Of a stretch of 27,110 bases of DNA, positions 1 to 7,006 are shown piece by piece. Under the pieces are notes generated by a model, which was not told the DNA's origin, ran no database searches, and saw nothing but the letters and a program-made list of their open reading frames with translations. This DNA is from a virus. Every line of letters starts with the position of its first letter. Position 1 is the first letter of the stretch. Where the stretch lies: positions 1-27,110 of IMG/VR virus record IMGVR_UViG_3300005613_003534. One strand, given 5' to 3'. The position numbers and the translations under genes were made by a program.

Positions 1-563
1 AAGTGATCCGCGACGTCTGCGTACTGCCTCTGCTTAGTACGGTAGTTGATGACGTCAGCTTCTAACATCGGCTCTGTGTGACTGGCATACTTGGACTCTA
101 AGTTTCTCGCCACGAGCGATGCTGCCAGATAACAGAGGGCTCTATTGTCCTTCTCCGGCACAGTATTCTGCTGCGAACTGATATTGTGCATCCTCGTGTA
201 GGACACACGGGCTGTCTCGCCGCTGGCGGGTGTCGTCTTTAACCTCAGCACCTGACCCGATGGCGTGTCATAGACGAACCATTGATCGGATTCGAGGTAT
301 TCCGGGTCCTGATACCCCTGCGGGTACTCGATACTTCTGACGCGGGAGAACTGTGTATCCCAGTCAGCAGGTAGCGCAAACTCATAAGTGCTACCGTCTC
401 CTGCATAGTCCTTGACGCCGTTCACCCTCGGACATATCCGGGAGTAGAAACGGACAGCGTCTCCCAGTCGCTCTTCAACGGACCCAGCTGGTAACTCGTC
501 CTCTACCTGAGGTACAAGCCTCTTGAGTTCCTCGACATACCCATGCAGATTTATCTGCGACAT
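1..563 (-). CDS. Phage head-tail adaptor-like structural protein (partial, 3' end outside window)
   Basis: The reading frame starts at ATG 563 with a GGAGG ribosome site eight bases upstream and runs open off the left edge, giving about 187 residues. It begins MSQINLHGYVEELKRLVPQV, then has a segment reading RLGDAVRFYSRICPRV, then YEFALPADWD and SIEYPQGYQDPEYLES. This layout (a short helical start, 'R-G-D-A-V..YS...P', then beta-rich 'LP.DW......IEYP') is one I associate with small phage proteins encoded just after capsid and decoration genes, possibly head completion or adaptor proteins. The position downstream of the capsid cassette supports that. No catalytic motif is visible. The family assignment is inference from pattern and gene order; that it is a real gene is well supported by the start, the ribosome site and the operon direction. 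Confidence 0.6.
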   Translation of the reverse strand, partial: MSQINLHGYVEELKRLVPQVEDELPAGSVEERLGDAVRFYSRICPRVNGVKDYAGDGSTYEFALPADWDTQFSRVRSIEYPQGYQDPEYLESDQWFVYDTPSGQVLRLKTTPASGETARVSYTRMHNISSQQNTVPEKDNRALCYLAASLVARNLESKYASHTEPMLEADVINYRTKQRQYADVADH

Positions 564-588
564 CAGCCTCAGCCTCCAGCGTAACTGT

Positions 589-629
589 TTAAGGGGCGGG
601 GCAAGCGCGGTGCTTACCCCACCCCTTAA
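589..629 (-). promoter_or_regulatory. Long intergenic RNA hairpin, no T-tract
   Basis: Two 18-nt arms (589-606 and 612-629) enclose a 5-nt loop between the Ser/Thr-stalk gene and the next gene. Read as minus-strand RNA the stem is fully paired, with two G-U wobbles; read as plus-strand RNA those two positions become C-A mismatches. The asymmetry suggests the structure works in the leftward transcript. No run of T follows, so it is more likely an mRNA-stabilising or processing hairpin, or a weak attenuator, than a classic terminator. Confidence 0.5.
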
Positions 630-637
630 TATTTCTA

Positions 638-1534
638 CTAGTCAGGAGCTGGCTTCATCGTCTGAGTCGTAGATGTCGAGCTACTAGTACTCGTCGAAGT
701 CGTGGTCGATGTCGACGTTGACGTAGTAGTAGTTGATGTACTCGTCGATGTACTCGTGCTAGTCGTAGTTGATGTACTGGTAGACGTTGACGTTGATGTC
801 GTCGTCGAAGTCGATGTCGACGTTGACGTGGACGTCGTCGTACTGGTAGAAGTCGAGATTGACGTCGTAGTCGTCGACGTGGACGTGGACGTGGACGTTG
901 TCGTACTAGTACTGGTCGACGTAGACGTAGACGTAGACGTCGATGTGCTTGTACTGGTCGATGTTGAAGTAGATGTAGACGTTGACGTCGATGTACTCGT
1001 GCTCGTACTTGTCGACGTTGAGGTGCTTGTACTTGTGCTCGTCGACGTAGACGTTGAGGTTGACGTACTCGTACTCGTCGATGTCGAAGTCGATGTCGAT
1101 GAACTCGTCGATGTACTCGTAGAGGTATTATCCCGCCATACACTTTGGTACTCAACGTAGCCGAAGAGAGCTGGCGATCCTGCACCGAGGTCTATCTCCT
1201 CGCGTTCTATAGCGAGCACCTCATCTGTCTCAAGCAGTCGTTGTCCAACCCATAGTGTAAAGTCAACGTGAGCTGTATCTGTGACTCCCGCGCCATAGTC
1301 CTTGTTAGCGAACTCGGTCGGGGTTCCGGTGGCGCCCATATCGAGCAGGTTTAGATTGAAAGTGTCAGCCGCTTGCCCGATGACATCATCGTCCCAGTAT
1401 GCGACGACCCTCTTTACAATACAGTCGAACGGCGCCCGGAAGATGTTAAACGTCTGATCTCCCTCTTCACTGCCTTGCTCTGCGATAAAGAACTCATCCT
1501 GTTGCCAGCCAGTGAGGTCTTCTAATGTAGCCAT
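638..1534 (-). CDS. Decoration-like protein with 154-residue Ser/Thr stalk
   Basis: The start is ATG 1534 behind an AAAGGGGGG ribosome site. Residues 1-136 form a globular domain that resembles the neighbouring 136-aa protein: both have an 'APF...V' strand, a central D/T-rich segment and a terminal 'GYVEY' strand. Residues 137-290 are almost only alternating Ser and Thr, with a single Ile, and the protein ends QTMKPAPD. The tail has no signal or membrane segment. In tailed phages small proteins encoded directly after the major capsid gene often decorate the capsid, so the likely role is a capsid decoration protein or head fibre with a flexible, possibly glycosylated stalk. Function is inference; the domain pairing and stalk are seen directly. 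Confidence 0.6.
   Translation of the reverse strand: MATLEDLTGWQQDEFFIAEQGSEEGDQTFNIFRAPFDCIVKRVVAYWDDDVIGQAADTFNLNLLDMGATGTPTEFANKDYGAGVTDTAHVDFTLWVGQRLLETDEVLAIEREEIDLGAGSPALFGYVEYQSVWRDNTSTSTSTSSSTSTSTSTSTSTSTSTSTSTSTSTSTSTSTSTSTSTSTSTSTSTSTSTSTSTSTSTSTSTSTSTSTTTSTSTSTSTTTTSISTSTSTTTSTSTSTSTSTTTSTSTSTSTSTTTSTSTSTSTSTTTTSTSTSTTTSTSTSSSTSTTQTMKPAPD
665..1126 (-). repeat. Hexanucleotide Thr-Ser coding repeat
   Basis: About 77 tandem six-base units of the form ACN-TCN/AGY encode the Ser/Thr stalk. Synonymous third bases vary freely (TCG, TCT, AGT, ACG, ACT, ACA, ACC), so the unit is conserved at protein level and scrambled at DNA level. Occasional Thr-Thr or Ser-Ser pairs interrupt the alternation. 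Changes of whole units keep the frame, so stalk length could vary between relatives. A shorter tail of the same kind ends the protein at 4903-5274. Confidence 0.85.
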
Positions 1535-1558
1535 AGAGTCCCCCCTTTAGGGCAGATC

Positions 1559-1969
1559 TTAAGCGCCTTCGTATTCAACGTAGCCGTGTATGATCGGCAT
1601 GGCCTCACCAGCACCCTGTGCCACGTACTGTACCGAGAGTACAGTGCCGCTGGCGACATCATCGTATGCCGCAGGCTCGTAGATGAGGAAGCTGTCGAAC
1701 TCCTGTGCCGCAGCGTTGCAGCTCTTGGTCTCCAGGACAGTTGCGCCAGTGCCATCCGTTCCCTTATCGTAGGTCAAGATCTGGGTATAATTGACGGCAT
1801 TACCAGTCAGACCGCCTTCCCCAACGACAACCGCTACGTAGCGAACCTTAGCCTTAAACGGTGCGTGCCAGATAGGATATTCGTCTCCGAAGTTTATCAC
1901 CGCTACAGCGGGAAGATCGAAGAAGTCTCTATGCGCACCAGGCTGATCGTGAATATCGATATAACCCAT
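1559..1969 (-). CDS. Decoration-like small structural protein
   Basis: The 136-residue protein starts at ATG 1969, seven bases after a GGAGG ribosome site. It has no membrane segment or enzyme motif. Its pattern matches the globular half of the downstream stalk protein: an early acidic-aromatic start, 'YPIWHAPFKAKVRYVAVVVG', a central 'TYDKGTDGTGATVLE' and a final 'IIHGYVEYEGA'. Both appear to be paralogues of one beta-rich fold. Placement directly after the capsid gene, with only a hairpin between, suggests a capsid decoration protein made in similar amounts to capsid. The relationship is judged by eye; a structure comparison would test it. Confidence 0.6.
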   Translation of the reverse strand: MGYIDIHDQPGAHRDFFDLPAVAVINFGDEYPIWHAPFKAKVRYVAVVVGEGGLTGNAVNYTQILTYDKGTDGTGATVLETKSCNAAAQEFDSFLIYEPAAYDDVASGTVLSVQYVAQGAGEAMPIIHGYVEYEGA

Positions 1970-1993
1970 AGTGAAACCTCCTTGTGGTTTCTA

Positions 1994-2022
1994 TGCGGGG
2001 GAGAATTGGTCTCTCCCCCGCA
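1994..2022 (-). promoter_or_regulatory. GC-rich intergenic hairpin after capsid gene
   Basis: A perfect 11-bp inverted repeat (1994-2004 and 2012-2022) with a 7-nt loop lies between the capsid stop and the decoration gene's ribosome site. No T-tract follows on the minus strand. It could set the relative stability of capsid and decoration mRNA segments or act as a weak attenuator. Confidence 0.5.
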
Positions 2023-2061
2023 ATGGTATAAACCTTATTGCATCGGTTCTTATCGCTCTTA

Positions 2062-4464
2062 TTATCCGATGCTCGTGTACAGCCCCCTGTGGTCTAGGAC
2101 GCCCGCGCCATACACGTGGCGAATCTTCCACACTACTTTGTCGGCGGTGAACGCGGAGCCAGTGTTCTCAGCTAAGGAGAATAGCTCTGGCTCTTCCTTG
2201 CCGTCCAGGAACCCGACTTCTATAGTTGGGCACAGGTTCGGATCAGCGATCATAAACCATCGATTGGCCGTAGTCCAGTAGTCCACTACAATAGGCTGAT
2301 ACTTACCCTTGTGTGGGTTGTTGACAACGACGTTGTTGGCGCCGTCAATGGTCGCCGGGACGTAGTTGGGGCTGTTGTACAAGTGATCGGCTAGAACCTC
2401 TAGTTCATTAGGAACAGCGATGTACTTCGGGCGAACGGCGAGGAACGTAGCGGTGGAAGAGAGCGCTGTCTGCGACCTCATTGCCAACACTGCGGCGGTG
2501 ACGCCCGCCGTGCCAAGCGCGTCCGCGCCAGAGTTCCCGTGTCCTGCTACGAAGAGGTTTGTCGCGTCATAGGTGGTCGCCGTTGTCGTCCCATCCCGTA
2601 GGAAGTTGAAGATGAACTGGTACAGCGTGATTTTGGCTGCCAGTGCTAGCTTCTTCGGGATTTTCTTCAGAGCGCCGAGGTCGTCGTTGAGTGCGTCCTC
2701 CCAGTTCCAGGACTCCAGCCCACCACGCTTCGCCGGGGTGAAATTAGCTTCCACCTCACCAGGAGAAGTCAGCGGCTGGTAAGTACCCCCTGCAGCCACT
2801 GTCGGCAGTGTCCCGTAGTACCCCGTTCTCTCCCTCAGTTGCTGCTTGGTGTTGCCAAGCTCACTGATCTCGGAGACGATGAGCTTCCACTCGTCGTAGA
2901 GAGGAGTGCGATACTCAGCGACCAATCTCCTGTACATAGAGACGCCGAGAACACTCGTCCATGAGATCGCCTCCCTCAACTCTGCCTCTCGAAGATTAGG
3001 CTTCATCCACGAGGCGAAGTTAGCAGCTTCACCCAAGACACGTGACGTGTACTCAGACTTACCGATGTCATACGGTGTACCCGTGACCTTGTGGAAAGCT
3101 TCCTTGACGCTGTGGAAGCGCGGGACGTCGTTGACGTCTTTGCCGGCGAGCATACCTTCGACAGCGGACAGGAGCTGATCTACATTGTCTGCACCAGCCT
3201 TGATGGTTGGCATCCGTGGCTGCTCTCGCAAGACCTCTGCCCAGACCTTGACATTTTCAGCAATGTCGGCGACGACGGCGGCCTCGTCAAAAGCCTTCCC
3301 CTCGTAGCGGCTCCTGAGCTGCACCTTAACCTGGGGTGGCAACTCTGCCTTGCCGATGTTCTCGTCCAGGAAATGCCTGCGGTTGATAGCAACGAGCTTC
3401 TCCATTTCCTCCCGAAGGGAGGTGACCTCAGAGGTAACCTCAGATGTCATTTCTACTACTTCCTTCAGCGGGGCGGCCTCGGTAGGTGCGATGACAGGCT
3501 CCACGTCAGGAGTAACTTTGACCGGATCTGCCTCAACAAGCGGCGTCTCCGCAGCGGGAGCTTCCTCTTGCTCGAACAGATCGGGCCGGAGCTCCTTCAG
3601 CTCCTCCATTGTTAGATCGTTGATTGTTTTTTCCAATTCCTCTACCTCCTTTTGTGCTGAAGCAACAAGTGACCTCACACGCCCCCCCGCAGCACCCTTG
3701 CCTACTGCGTCGAGGTTGAATAAGTCATTGATCGCCTCTACATGATAATATAATTGACCATTAGTGTCTTTCAACACCCTTTGCTTGCCATCGCCCAGGA
3801 TACTAAACTGGACGAGGTCAGGTTTCTGCCGCTCCCACGCTTCTTTCAAGAGCGCTGCGACAGGGCCACTTTTCAGTGCATGGTAGATGCCAACGACAGC
3901 ACCAGTGTTGCCCTTGCCGCCAGCGGGGTCCCAACGAGCATCTGTCACCCACCCTGCCATCTTCGTGATGTCTCGCTCAAGACCGCTCTGCATCTCAGCT
4001 TGGGAAGGGTGATTAGCGTAGGAAGTTAAGCCCTCGAAAAGGCGAAGGGCTTTCTGTAGTACCTCCGGTGTATAATTCTTGCGATTGGCAGACATTCCCG
4101 CTTCAATGCACTCGATTTCCCACTCCAGGCCCTCAGAGCCCTCGACTGCTTCGATTAACCTCGCAGACTCAATCAGGTTGGGGACACCGCGAGAGACCTC
4201 GCTTTCCCACACCATCTCCTCCGACTTGTATAGCGCCTTCAGCTTTCTGAGCGCCTCCTGCTTGTCTGGCCCAGCGTAAGGCTTGCCGCCGCGATAGTTT
4301 GGATTGGTCAGCGCTCCCCTCGCGGCGCCCATCAAGTTATGATCTGGTGTACCATTTCGCTTCACCTGAAGGTGCCACGTAGAGGGCTTGGACGTATCCT
4401 CTACCACGAGGAAGTCGGAAGCAGGGTAGGGCTTACCGTCAACCATCTTCATTGCTTTCGCCAT
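2062..4464 (-). CDS. Fused prohead protease, scaffold and major capsid protein
   Basis: This 800-residue protein starts at ATG 4464 behind AGGAGG. Residues 1-85 hold a small N-terminal domain. Residues 95-265 look like a phage maturation protease of the Mu I/S78 type: 'ECIEAGMSANRKNYTPEVL', 'LTSYANHPS' with His152, and 'VQFSILGDG' with Ser221 as a likely catalytic serine. Residues 265-400 are charged and rich in Glu, Pro and Ala, with heptad-like helices, as expected of a scaffold. Residues 400-800 resemble Mu gpT/HK97-type major capsid proteins, including 'ATNLFVAGHGNSGADALG' and 'PKYIAVPNELEVLADHLYNS'. Usually these are separate genes or a protease-scaffold nest; here one frame encodes all three, so the capsid must be released by cleavage, probably near residue 400. 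Domain limits are estimates. Confidence 0.85.
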   Translation of the reverse strand: MAKAMKMVDGKPYPASDFLVVEDTSKPSTWHLQVKRNGTPDHNLMGAARGALTNPNYRGGKPYAGPDKQEALRKLKALYKSEEMVWESEVSRGVPNLIESARLIEAVEGSEGLEWEIECIEAGMSANRKNYTPEVLQKALRLFEGLTSYANHPSQAEMQSGLERDITKMAGWVTDARWDPAGGKGNTGAVVGIYHALKSGPVAALLKEAWERQKPDLVQFSILGDGKQRVLKDTNGQLYYHVEAINDLFNLDAVGKGAAGGRVRSLVASAQKEVEELEKTINDLTMEELKELRPDLFEQEEAPAAETPLVEADPVKVTPDVEPVIAPTEAAPLKEVVEMTSEVTSEVTSLREEMEKLVAINRRHFLDENIGKAELPPQVKVQLRSRYEGKAFDEAAVVADIAENVKVWAEVLREQPRMPTIKAGADNVDQLLSAVEGMLAGKDVNDVPRFHSVKEAFHKVTGTPYDIGKSEYTSRVLGEAANFASWMKPNLREAELREAISWTSVLGVSMYRRLVAEYRTPLYDEWKLIVSEISELGNTKQQLRERTGYYGTLPTVAAGGTYQPLTSPGEVEANFTPAKRGGLESWNWEDALNDDLGALKKIPKKLALAAKITLYQFIFNFLRDGTTTATTYDATNLFVAGHGNSGADALGTAGVTAAVLAMRSQTALSSTATFLAVRPKYIAVPNELEVLADHLYNSPNYVPATIDGANNVVVNNPHKGKYQPIVVDYWTTANRWFMIADPNLCPTIEVGFLDGKEEPELFSLAENTGSAFTADKVVWKIRHVYGAGVLDHRGLYTSIG

Positions 4465-4504
4465 AGTCGCCTCCTAGTAGACATAAGTGGTAATGCAAGA
4501 GAAC

Positions 4505-4536
4505 AAAAAAAGGGGACTGCTCTAAAAGCAGTCCCC
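4505..4536 (-). terminator. Strong intrinsic terminator upstream of capsid gene
   Basis: On the minus strand a perfect 10-bp stem GGGGACTGCT / AGCAGTCCCC (4512-4521, 4527-4536) with a 5-nt loop is followed at once by seven T (4511-4505). This is a textbook intrinsic terminator for leftward transcription. It sits only about 40 bases before the capsid start, so capsid mRNA must arise by read-through or antitermination. Confidence 0.85.
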
Positions 4537-4645
4537 CTGTTGGTCAAGTAGAACTTATTGTGTCCCTATTCAGATGTAACTGTGTGAAAATGGTAGCCCA
4601 TCCTTGTTTAAGTTGCACAAAAGTGGAGCAGGCAAACCATCCTCA
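4505..4645 (-). ncRNA. Possible short leader or small RNA
   Basis: A promoter at 4652-4680 and a terminator at 4505-4536 on the same strand would define a transcript of about 140 nt with no convincing open frame. It may be a free small RNA or a leader that attenuates capsid transcription. No known RNA family is recognised. Confidence 0.35.
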
Positions 4646-4651
4646 CTGAAT

Positions 4652-4680
4652 ATTATACCATATTCTGCGCACTATGTCAA
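4652..4680 (-). promoter_or_regulatory. Sigma70 promoter, leftward
   Basis: On the minus strand TTGACA (4675-4680) and TATAAT (4652-4657) are separated by 17 bases, with TGG directly before the -10. Both hexamers are perfect. The -35 overlaps the stop codon of the upstream small gene. The expected start of transcription is near 4645. Confidence 0.8.
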
Positions 4681-4892
4681 GTTCCAGTTTTGACGTCGAA
4701 CCGTATATCACGCCGCTCAATATCAGCCATGACCGGGATACCGTCCTTGATGAGAACACCGGTAAGTTTACCCCAGCCGAGCGCACGGCAGTACTTAAGG
4801 AAATGAATATCTGCACCGCAGAGATTGATTCCTGATTTCACAAGGAGGTTCATTGTCTTCGTCAATTCGCCAGTTTTCAGATCAGGTGACAT
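4677..4892 (-). CDS. Small hypothetical phage protein
   Basis: The 71-residue frame starts at ATG 4892, eleven bases after the stop of the upstream Ig-like gene, with a weak AGGT ribosome site. The sequence includes 'SGINLCGADIHFLKYCRALG' and 'LTGVLIKDGIPVMADIERRD'; no family is recognised. It has no membrane segment. Tight spacing and common direction support it as the last cistron of the group that ends at the terminator near 4505. Its stop codon overlaps the -35 of the capsid-proximal promoter. Confidence 0.5.
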   Translation of the reverse strand: MSPDLKTGELTKTMNLLVKSGINLCGADIHFLKYCRALGWGKLTGVLIKDGIPVMADIERRDIRFDVKTGT

Positions 4893-4902
4893 AGATGGCT
4901 AC

Positions 4903-5274
4903 CTATAATGTAGTAGTGGTGCTGGTACTGCTAGTGGTGCTTGTGCTGGTAGAGGTGGTTGGTGATACCAGCTCCCATAAGTCTTTTGGCTTCACAGTGA
5001 TGACGCACGGGTAGGTCTCTGTTTTGCCACCTACGAACGTCACTGTGATGAACGCATCTGCGTGGTAACATTGCTTTCCCTGCGTGTCAGCGGCGGTGGG
5101 CGCGTATGTTGCTGTATCAGTAGTGCCATCTACCGTCATTGCTGCTGCCGTGATAGAGAGGTAGGGGACGTCAAGGACAGCGGTGGCGTTCGCGAGGTCT
5201 ACAGCAGTGCCGCCGCGCTTAAGTGAAAATGCCCAGTCAGCGGTGTTGCCTTCAAAGGTCTCAATTTCAATCAT
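4903..5274 (-). CDS. BppU-like/Ig-like structural protein with short Ser/Thr tail
   Basis: This 123-residue protein begins at ATG 5274, overlapping the stop of the 39-aa gene upstream. It opens 'MIEIETFEGNTADWAFSLKR' and continues 'GGTAVDLANATAVLDV', a pattern typical of N-terminal beta-sandwich domains in phage baseplate upper (BppU-type) and related fibre proteins: 'GD/GNT....L...G.P.DL..AT'. Residues 106-123 form a Ser/Thr-only tail like a short form of the stalk at 665-1126. A role as a fibre or decoration attachment protein is likely but unproven. Confidence 0.55.
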   Translation of the reverse strand: MIEIETFEGNTADWAFSLKRGGTAVDLANATAVLDVPYLSITAAAMTVDGTTDTATYAPTAADTQGKQCYHADAFITVTFVGGKTETYPCVITVKPKDLWELVSPTTSTSTSTTSSTSTTTTL

Positions 5275-5386
5275 AGTTTATGTCCTTCCAGTGTTCCCAC
5301 CAGCACTCGTAAACCCCCTCTACGGCTTCTGATATATCAAGCATGCCTGTTGCATTTCCGTCTGGTCTACAGTCCTTGTATAGCAT
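5267..5386 (-). CDS. 39-residue small protein
   Basis: A short frame from ATG 5386 to TGA at 5267-5269 encodes a 39-residue acidic, Trp-containing peptide beginning MLYKDCRPDGNATGMLDISE and ending WWEHWKDINYD. Its start lies seven bases after the zinc-ribbon gene's stop and its stop overlaps the next gene's ATG, an arrangement typical of translational coupling. AAGGA lies close before the ATG, closer than ideal. It fills what would otherwise be an unexplained gap in a tightly packed operon. Function unknown. Confidence 0.45.
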   Translation of the reverse strand: MLYKDCRPDGNATGMLDISEAVEGVYECWWEHWKDINYD

Positions 5387-5393
5387 GTCCTTA

Positions 5394-5636
5394 TCAGCTC
5401 TTACTCTGTATGCCTTTCACAATGAACCCCGGCTTGCTCCTGAACGCAATGGCATCCCAACCCGCAGTCACATAATCTCTTGGCTCATGCTTCGCCAGCC
5501 CTTGCTGTCGTAACGGGGAGCCACAGTAGGGGCAGTATATGAGACCAACGGCGATGAACTCAGTAACGCAGTTAAAGCATTTATAATGGTAGATATTTAG
5601 GCCATTCATTAGGCTATATCTCCAATGGCAGTGCAA
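5394..5636 (-). CDS. Small zinc-ribbon protein
   Basis: The 80-residue frame contains one zinc-ribbon: 'YKCFNC' (Cys20, Cys23) followed 13 residues later by 'CPYC'. The rest, 'HEPRDYVTAGWDAIAFRSKP', has no recognisable family. The frame starts at ATG 5636, but that start has no strong ribosome site; the later Met10 (MNGLNIYHYKC) is an alternative. It sits between the double zinc-ribbon gene and the 39-aa gene in the same direction. It may bind nucleic acid or act as a structural adaptor; function is unknown. Confidence 0.5.
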   Translation of the reverse strand: MHCHWRYSLMNGLNIYHYKCFNCVTEFIAVGLIYCPYCGSPLRQQGLAKHEPRDYVTAGWDAIAFRSKPGFIVKGIQSKS

Positions 5637-5658
5637 TTCATCACGAGCAACTCCGACC

Positions 5659-6888
5659 TTACTCTGTAAACTCCTTTACAGCCTCCAGCTCCGGAAGCTC
5701 TCCCTCATCCATCAAAGCCTTATAGCTATAATAGGAATCTATCAACCATGGGGCTAAGAAACCTTCTCTCTGCCCAAGCGTTTTCACCTTCCGCCCAAGA
5801 TTTTCGTAGTAGGACTTCACATCTCGCAGGCGCCGTTCGTACTGCCTATCAGCGTCTGCGAGATACTGTTCCTGCCAACGTTTCCTGTCCAAAAGAAGTT
5901 GCTCCTTCAAGCGATCTAGCCGTTCTCGTTGGTCTGTGTCCATCTGTCCACTCCCATCGAGAACAGCAAGCTCAATACCATCCTTGTCATCGGACACTAG
6001 GACATTTTCTTCGCCCACTTGATACTCGGTACCATCGTTAGCGACTGCTATTTCTCTATCTTCCATATCACTTACCTTTACCCCAAGTGGTGGATTATAC
6101 ACTTCTAGCACCTTCACGTTATAGGAGAAAGTGTTCTCTCCTACGTCCATGGGGGTAGACAACACAGCCTTAGCGTAGGCGACGCCGTCACATATGAGAC
6201 TGACAGGCTCTAGTAAGGGCAACCCCACCTCCCCCACGTGATTGAAATGAGCGATCTTGCCAGCGATGACGCGGAGGATAGTAGGGAGGGAAAGAGTAAG
6301 GGCAAGTAAGGACTGCTCCTCCACACTGTTATCATTGTCATCATTGCTATCACCGTCCCCTGGCTTCCTCGTCATCGCCACTCCACATTGAGGACACTTG
6401 ATCTCACTACACGGTGTCGCTGTGTCATGCTCCATTTTGTACCCACAGTCAGGGCAAACGCATGTACCTCCAGGGCCACCCGCTTCGGGGCCTCCCATGC
6501 GACCTAGCGTCTCTTGCTCCTCCGCGCTCGCCTCCCTCGTCATCTTAGTACCGCACTGAGGACACTTGATCTCGTAACATGGCTGTCCCGTGTTGTGCTC
6601 TAGCTTATAGCCACACTCAGGGCACACACAGGAGCCGCCTGGGCCACCTGCTTCCGGGCCTCCCATGCGACCTAGTGTCTCTGCCTCTGCCTGCCTGCTA
6701 TGGTCAGCAATCCATTTCCTTGCATCCGCCATAGACCACTTATCTGTGTCAAAGAGATAAGTGTGGATTTTCTTCTCCTCTCCGCAATAGAGAGCTCGAA
6801 CGCCCTGCTCCCTTGACAGATCAATCGTCGCTGTGATCTCACACTCTGCTACCGGGATCCTATGTATGCCACCTTTTGTCTCAGGCAT
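5659..6888 (-). CDS. Phage structural protein with two tandem zinc-ribbon modules
   Basis: The 409-residue protein starts at ATG 6888 after an ideal GGAGG site. Residues 10-65 ('ALYCGEEKKIHTYLFDTDKW' then 'SMADARKWIADH') resemble the N-terminal domain of XkdF-type or prohead-protease-type phage proteins. Residues 70-125 and 126-175 are near-copies of one module: 'GRMGGPEAGGPGG', then CxCPxCGYK, then C....CPQCG. The cysteines are 87, 89, 92, 104, 109, 112 and 143, 145, 148, 160, 165, 168. An acidic linker follows, then a beta-rich region (200-310) and a charged coiled coil (315-385). The zinc module is familiar from small bacterial and archaeal metal-cofactor-related proteins, not from phage structural genes. 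A structural or assembly role is inferred from its place between portal and capsid. Confidence 0.6.
   Translation of the reverse strand: MPETKGGIHRIPVAECEITATIDLSREQGVRALYCGEEKKIHTYLFDTDKWSMADARKWIADHSRQAEAETLGRMGGPEAGGPGGSCVCPECGYKLEHNTGQPCYEIKCPQCGTKMTREASAEEQETLGRMGGPEAGGPGGTCVCPDCGYKMEHDTATPCSEIKCPQCGVAMTRKPGDGDSNDDNDNSVEEQSLLALTLSLPTILRVIAGKIAHFNHVGEVGLPLLEPVSLICDGVAYAKAVLSTPMDVGENTFSYNVKVLEVYNPPLGVKVSDMEDREIAVANDGTEYQVGEENVLVSDDKDGIELAVLDGSGQMDTDQRERLDRLKEQLLLDRKRWQEQYLADADRQYERRLRDVKSYYENLGRKVKTLGQREGFLAPWLIDSYYSYKALMDEGELPELEAVKEFTE
6364..6681 (-). repeat. Tandem duplication of a zinc-ribbon module
   Basis: Two 56-codon modules in direct tandem inside the 409-aa gene share most residues and long stretches of DNA, for example the region encoding GRMGGPEAGGPGG. 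They differ by scattered substitutions, so the duplication is older than the perfect one at 10176-10421. All six cysteines are kept in both copies. Confidence 0.75.
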
Positions 6889-7006
6889 CGGTTACCTCCT
6901 GACTCCTCTTTAGATTCCATGCTCCCATTCTCAAATTGCTTCTTCAAACATTTTCCAATAACCACACTACAAAAGACCGAATTTGTCAAATAGAATGGCA
7001 AGGTTT

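Noticed and set aside
702-1160. Plus-strand Val/Asp repeat protein and minus-strand Arg-rich protein over the Ser/Thr region
   Set aside because: They are other-frame readings of the same hexanucleotide repeat; neither has a ribosome site, and the minus-strand gene with a good start and globular domain explains the DNA.
6960-6990. Leftward promoter from TTGACA at 6984-6989
   Set aside because: No acceptable -10 lies 15-19 bases downstream.
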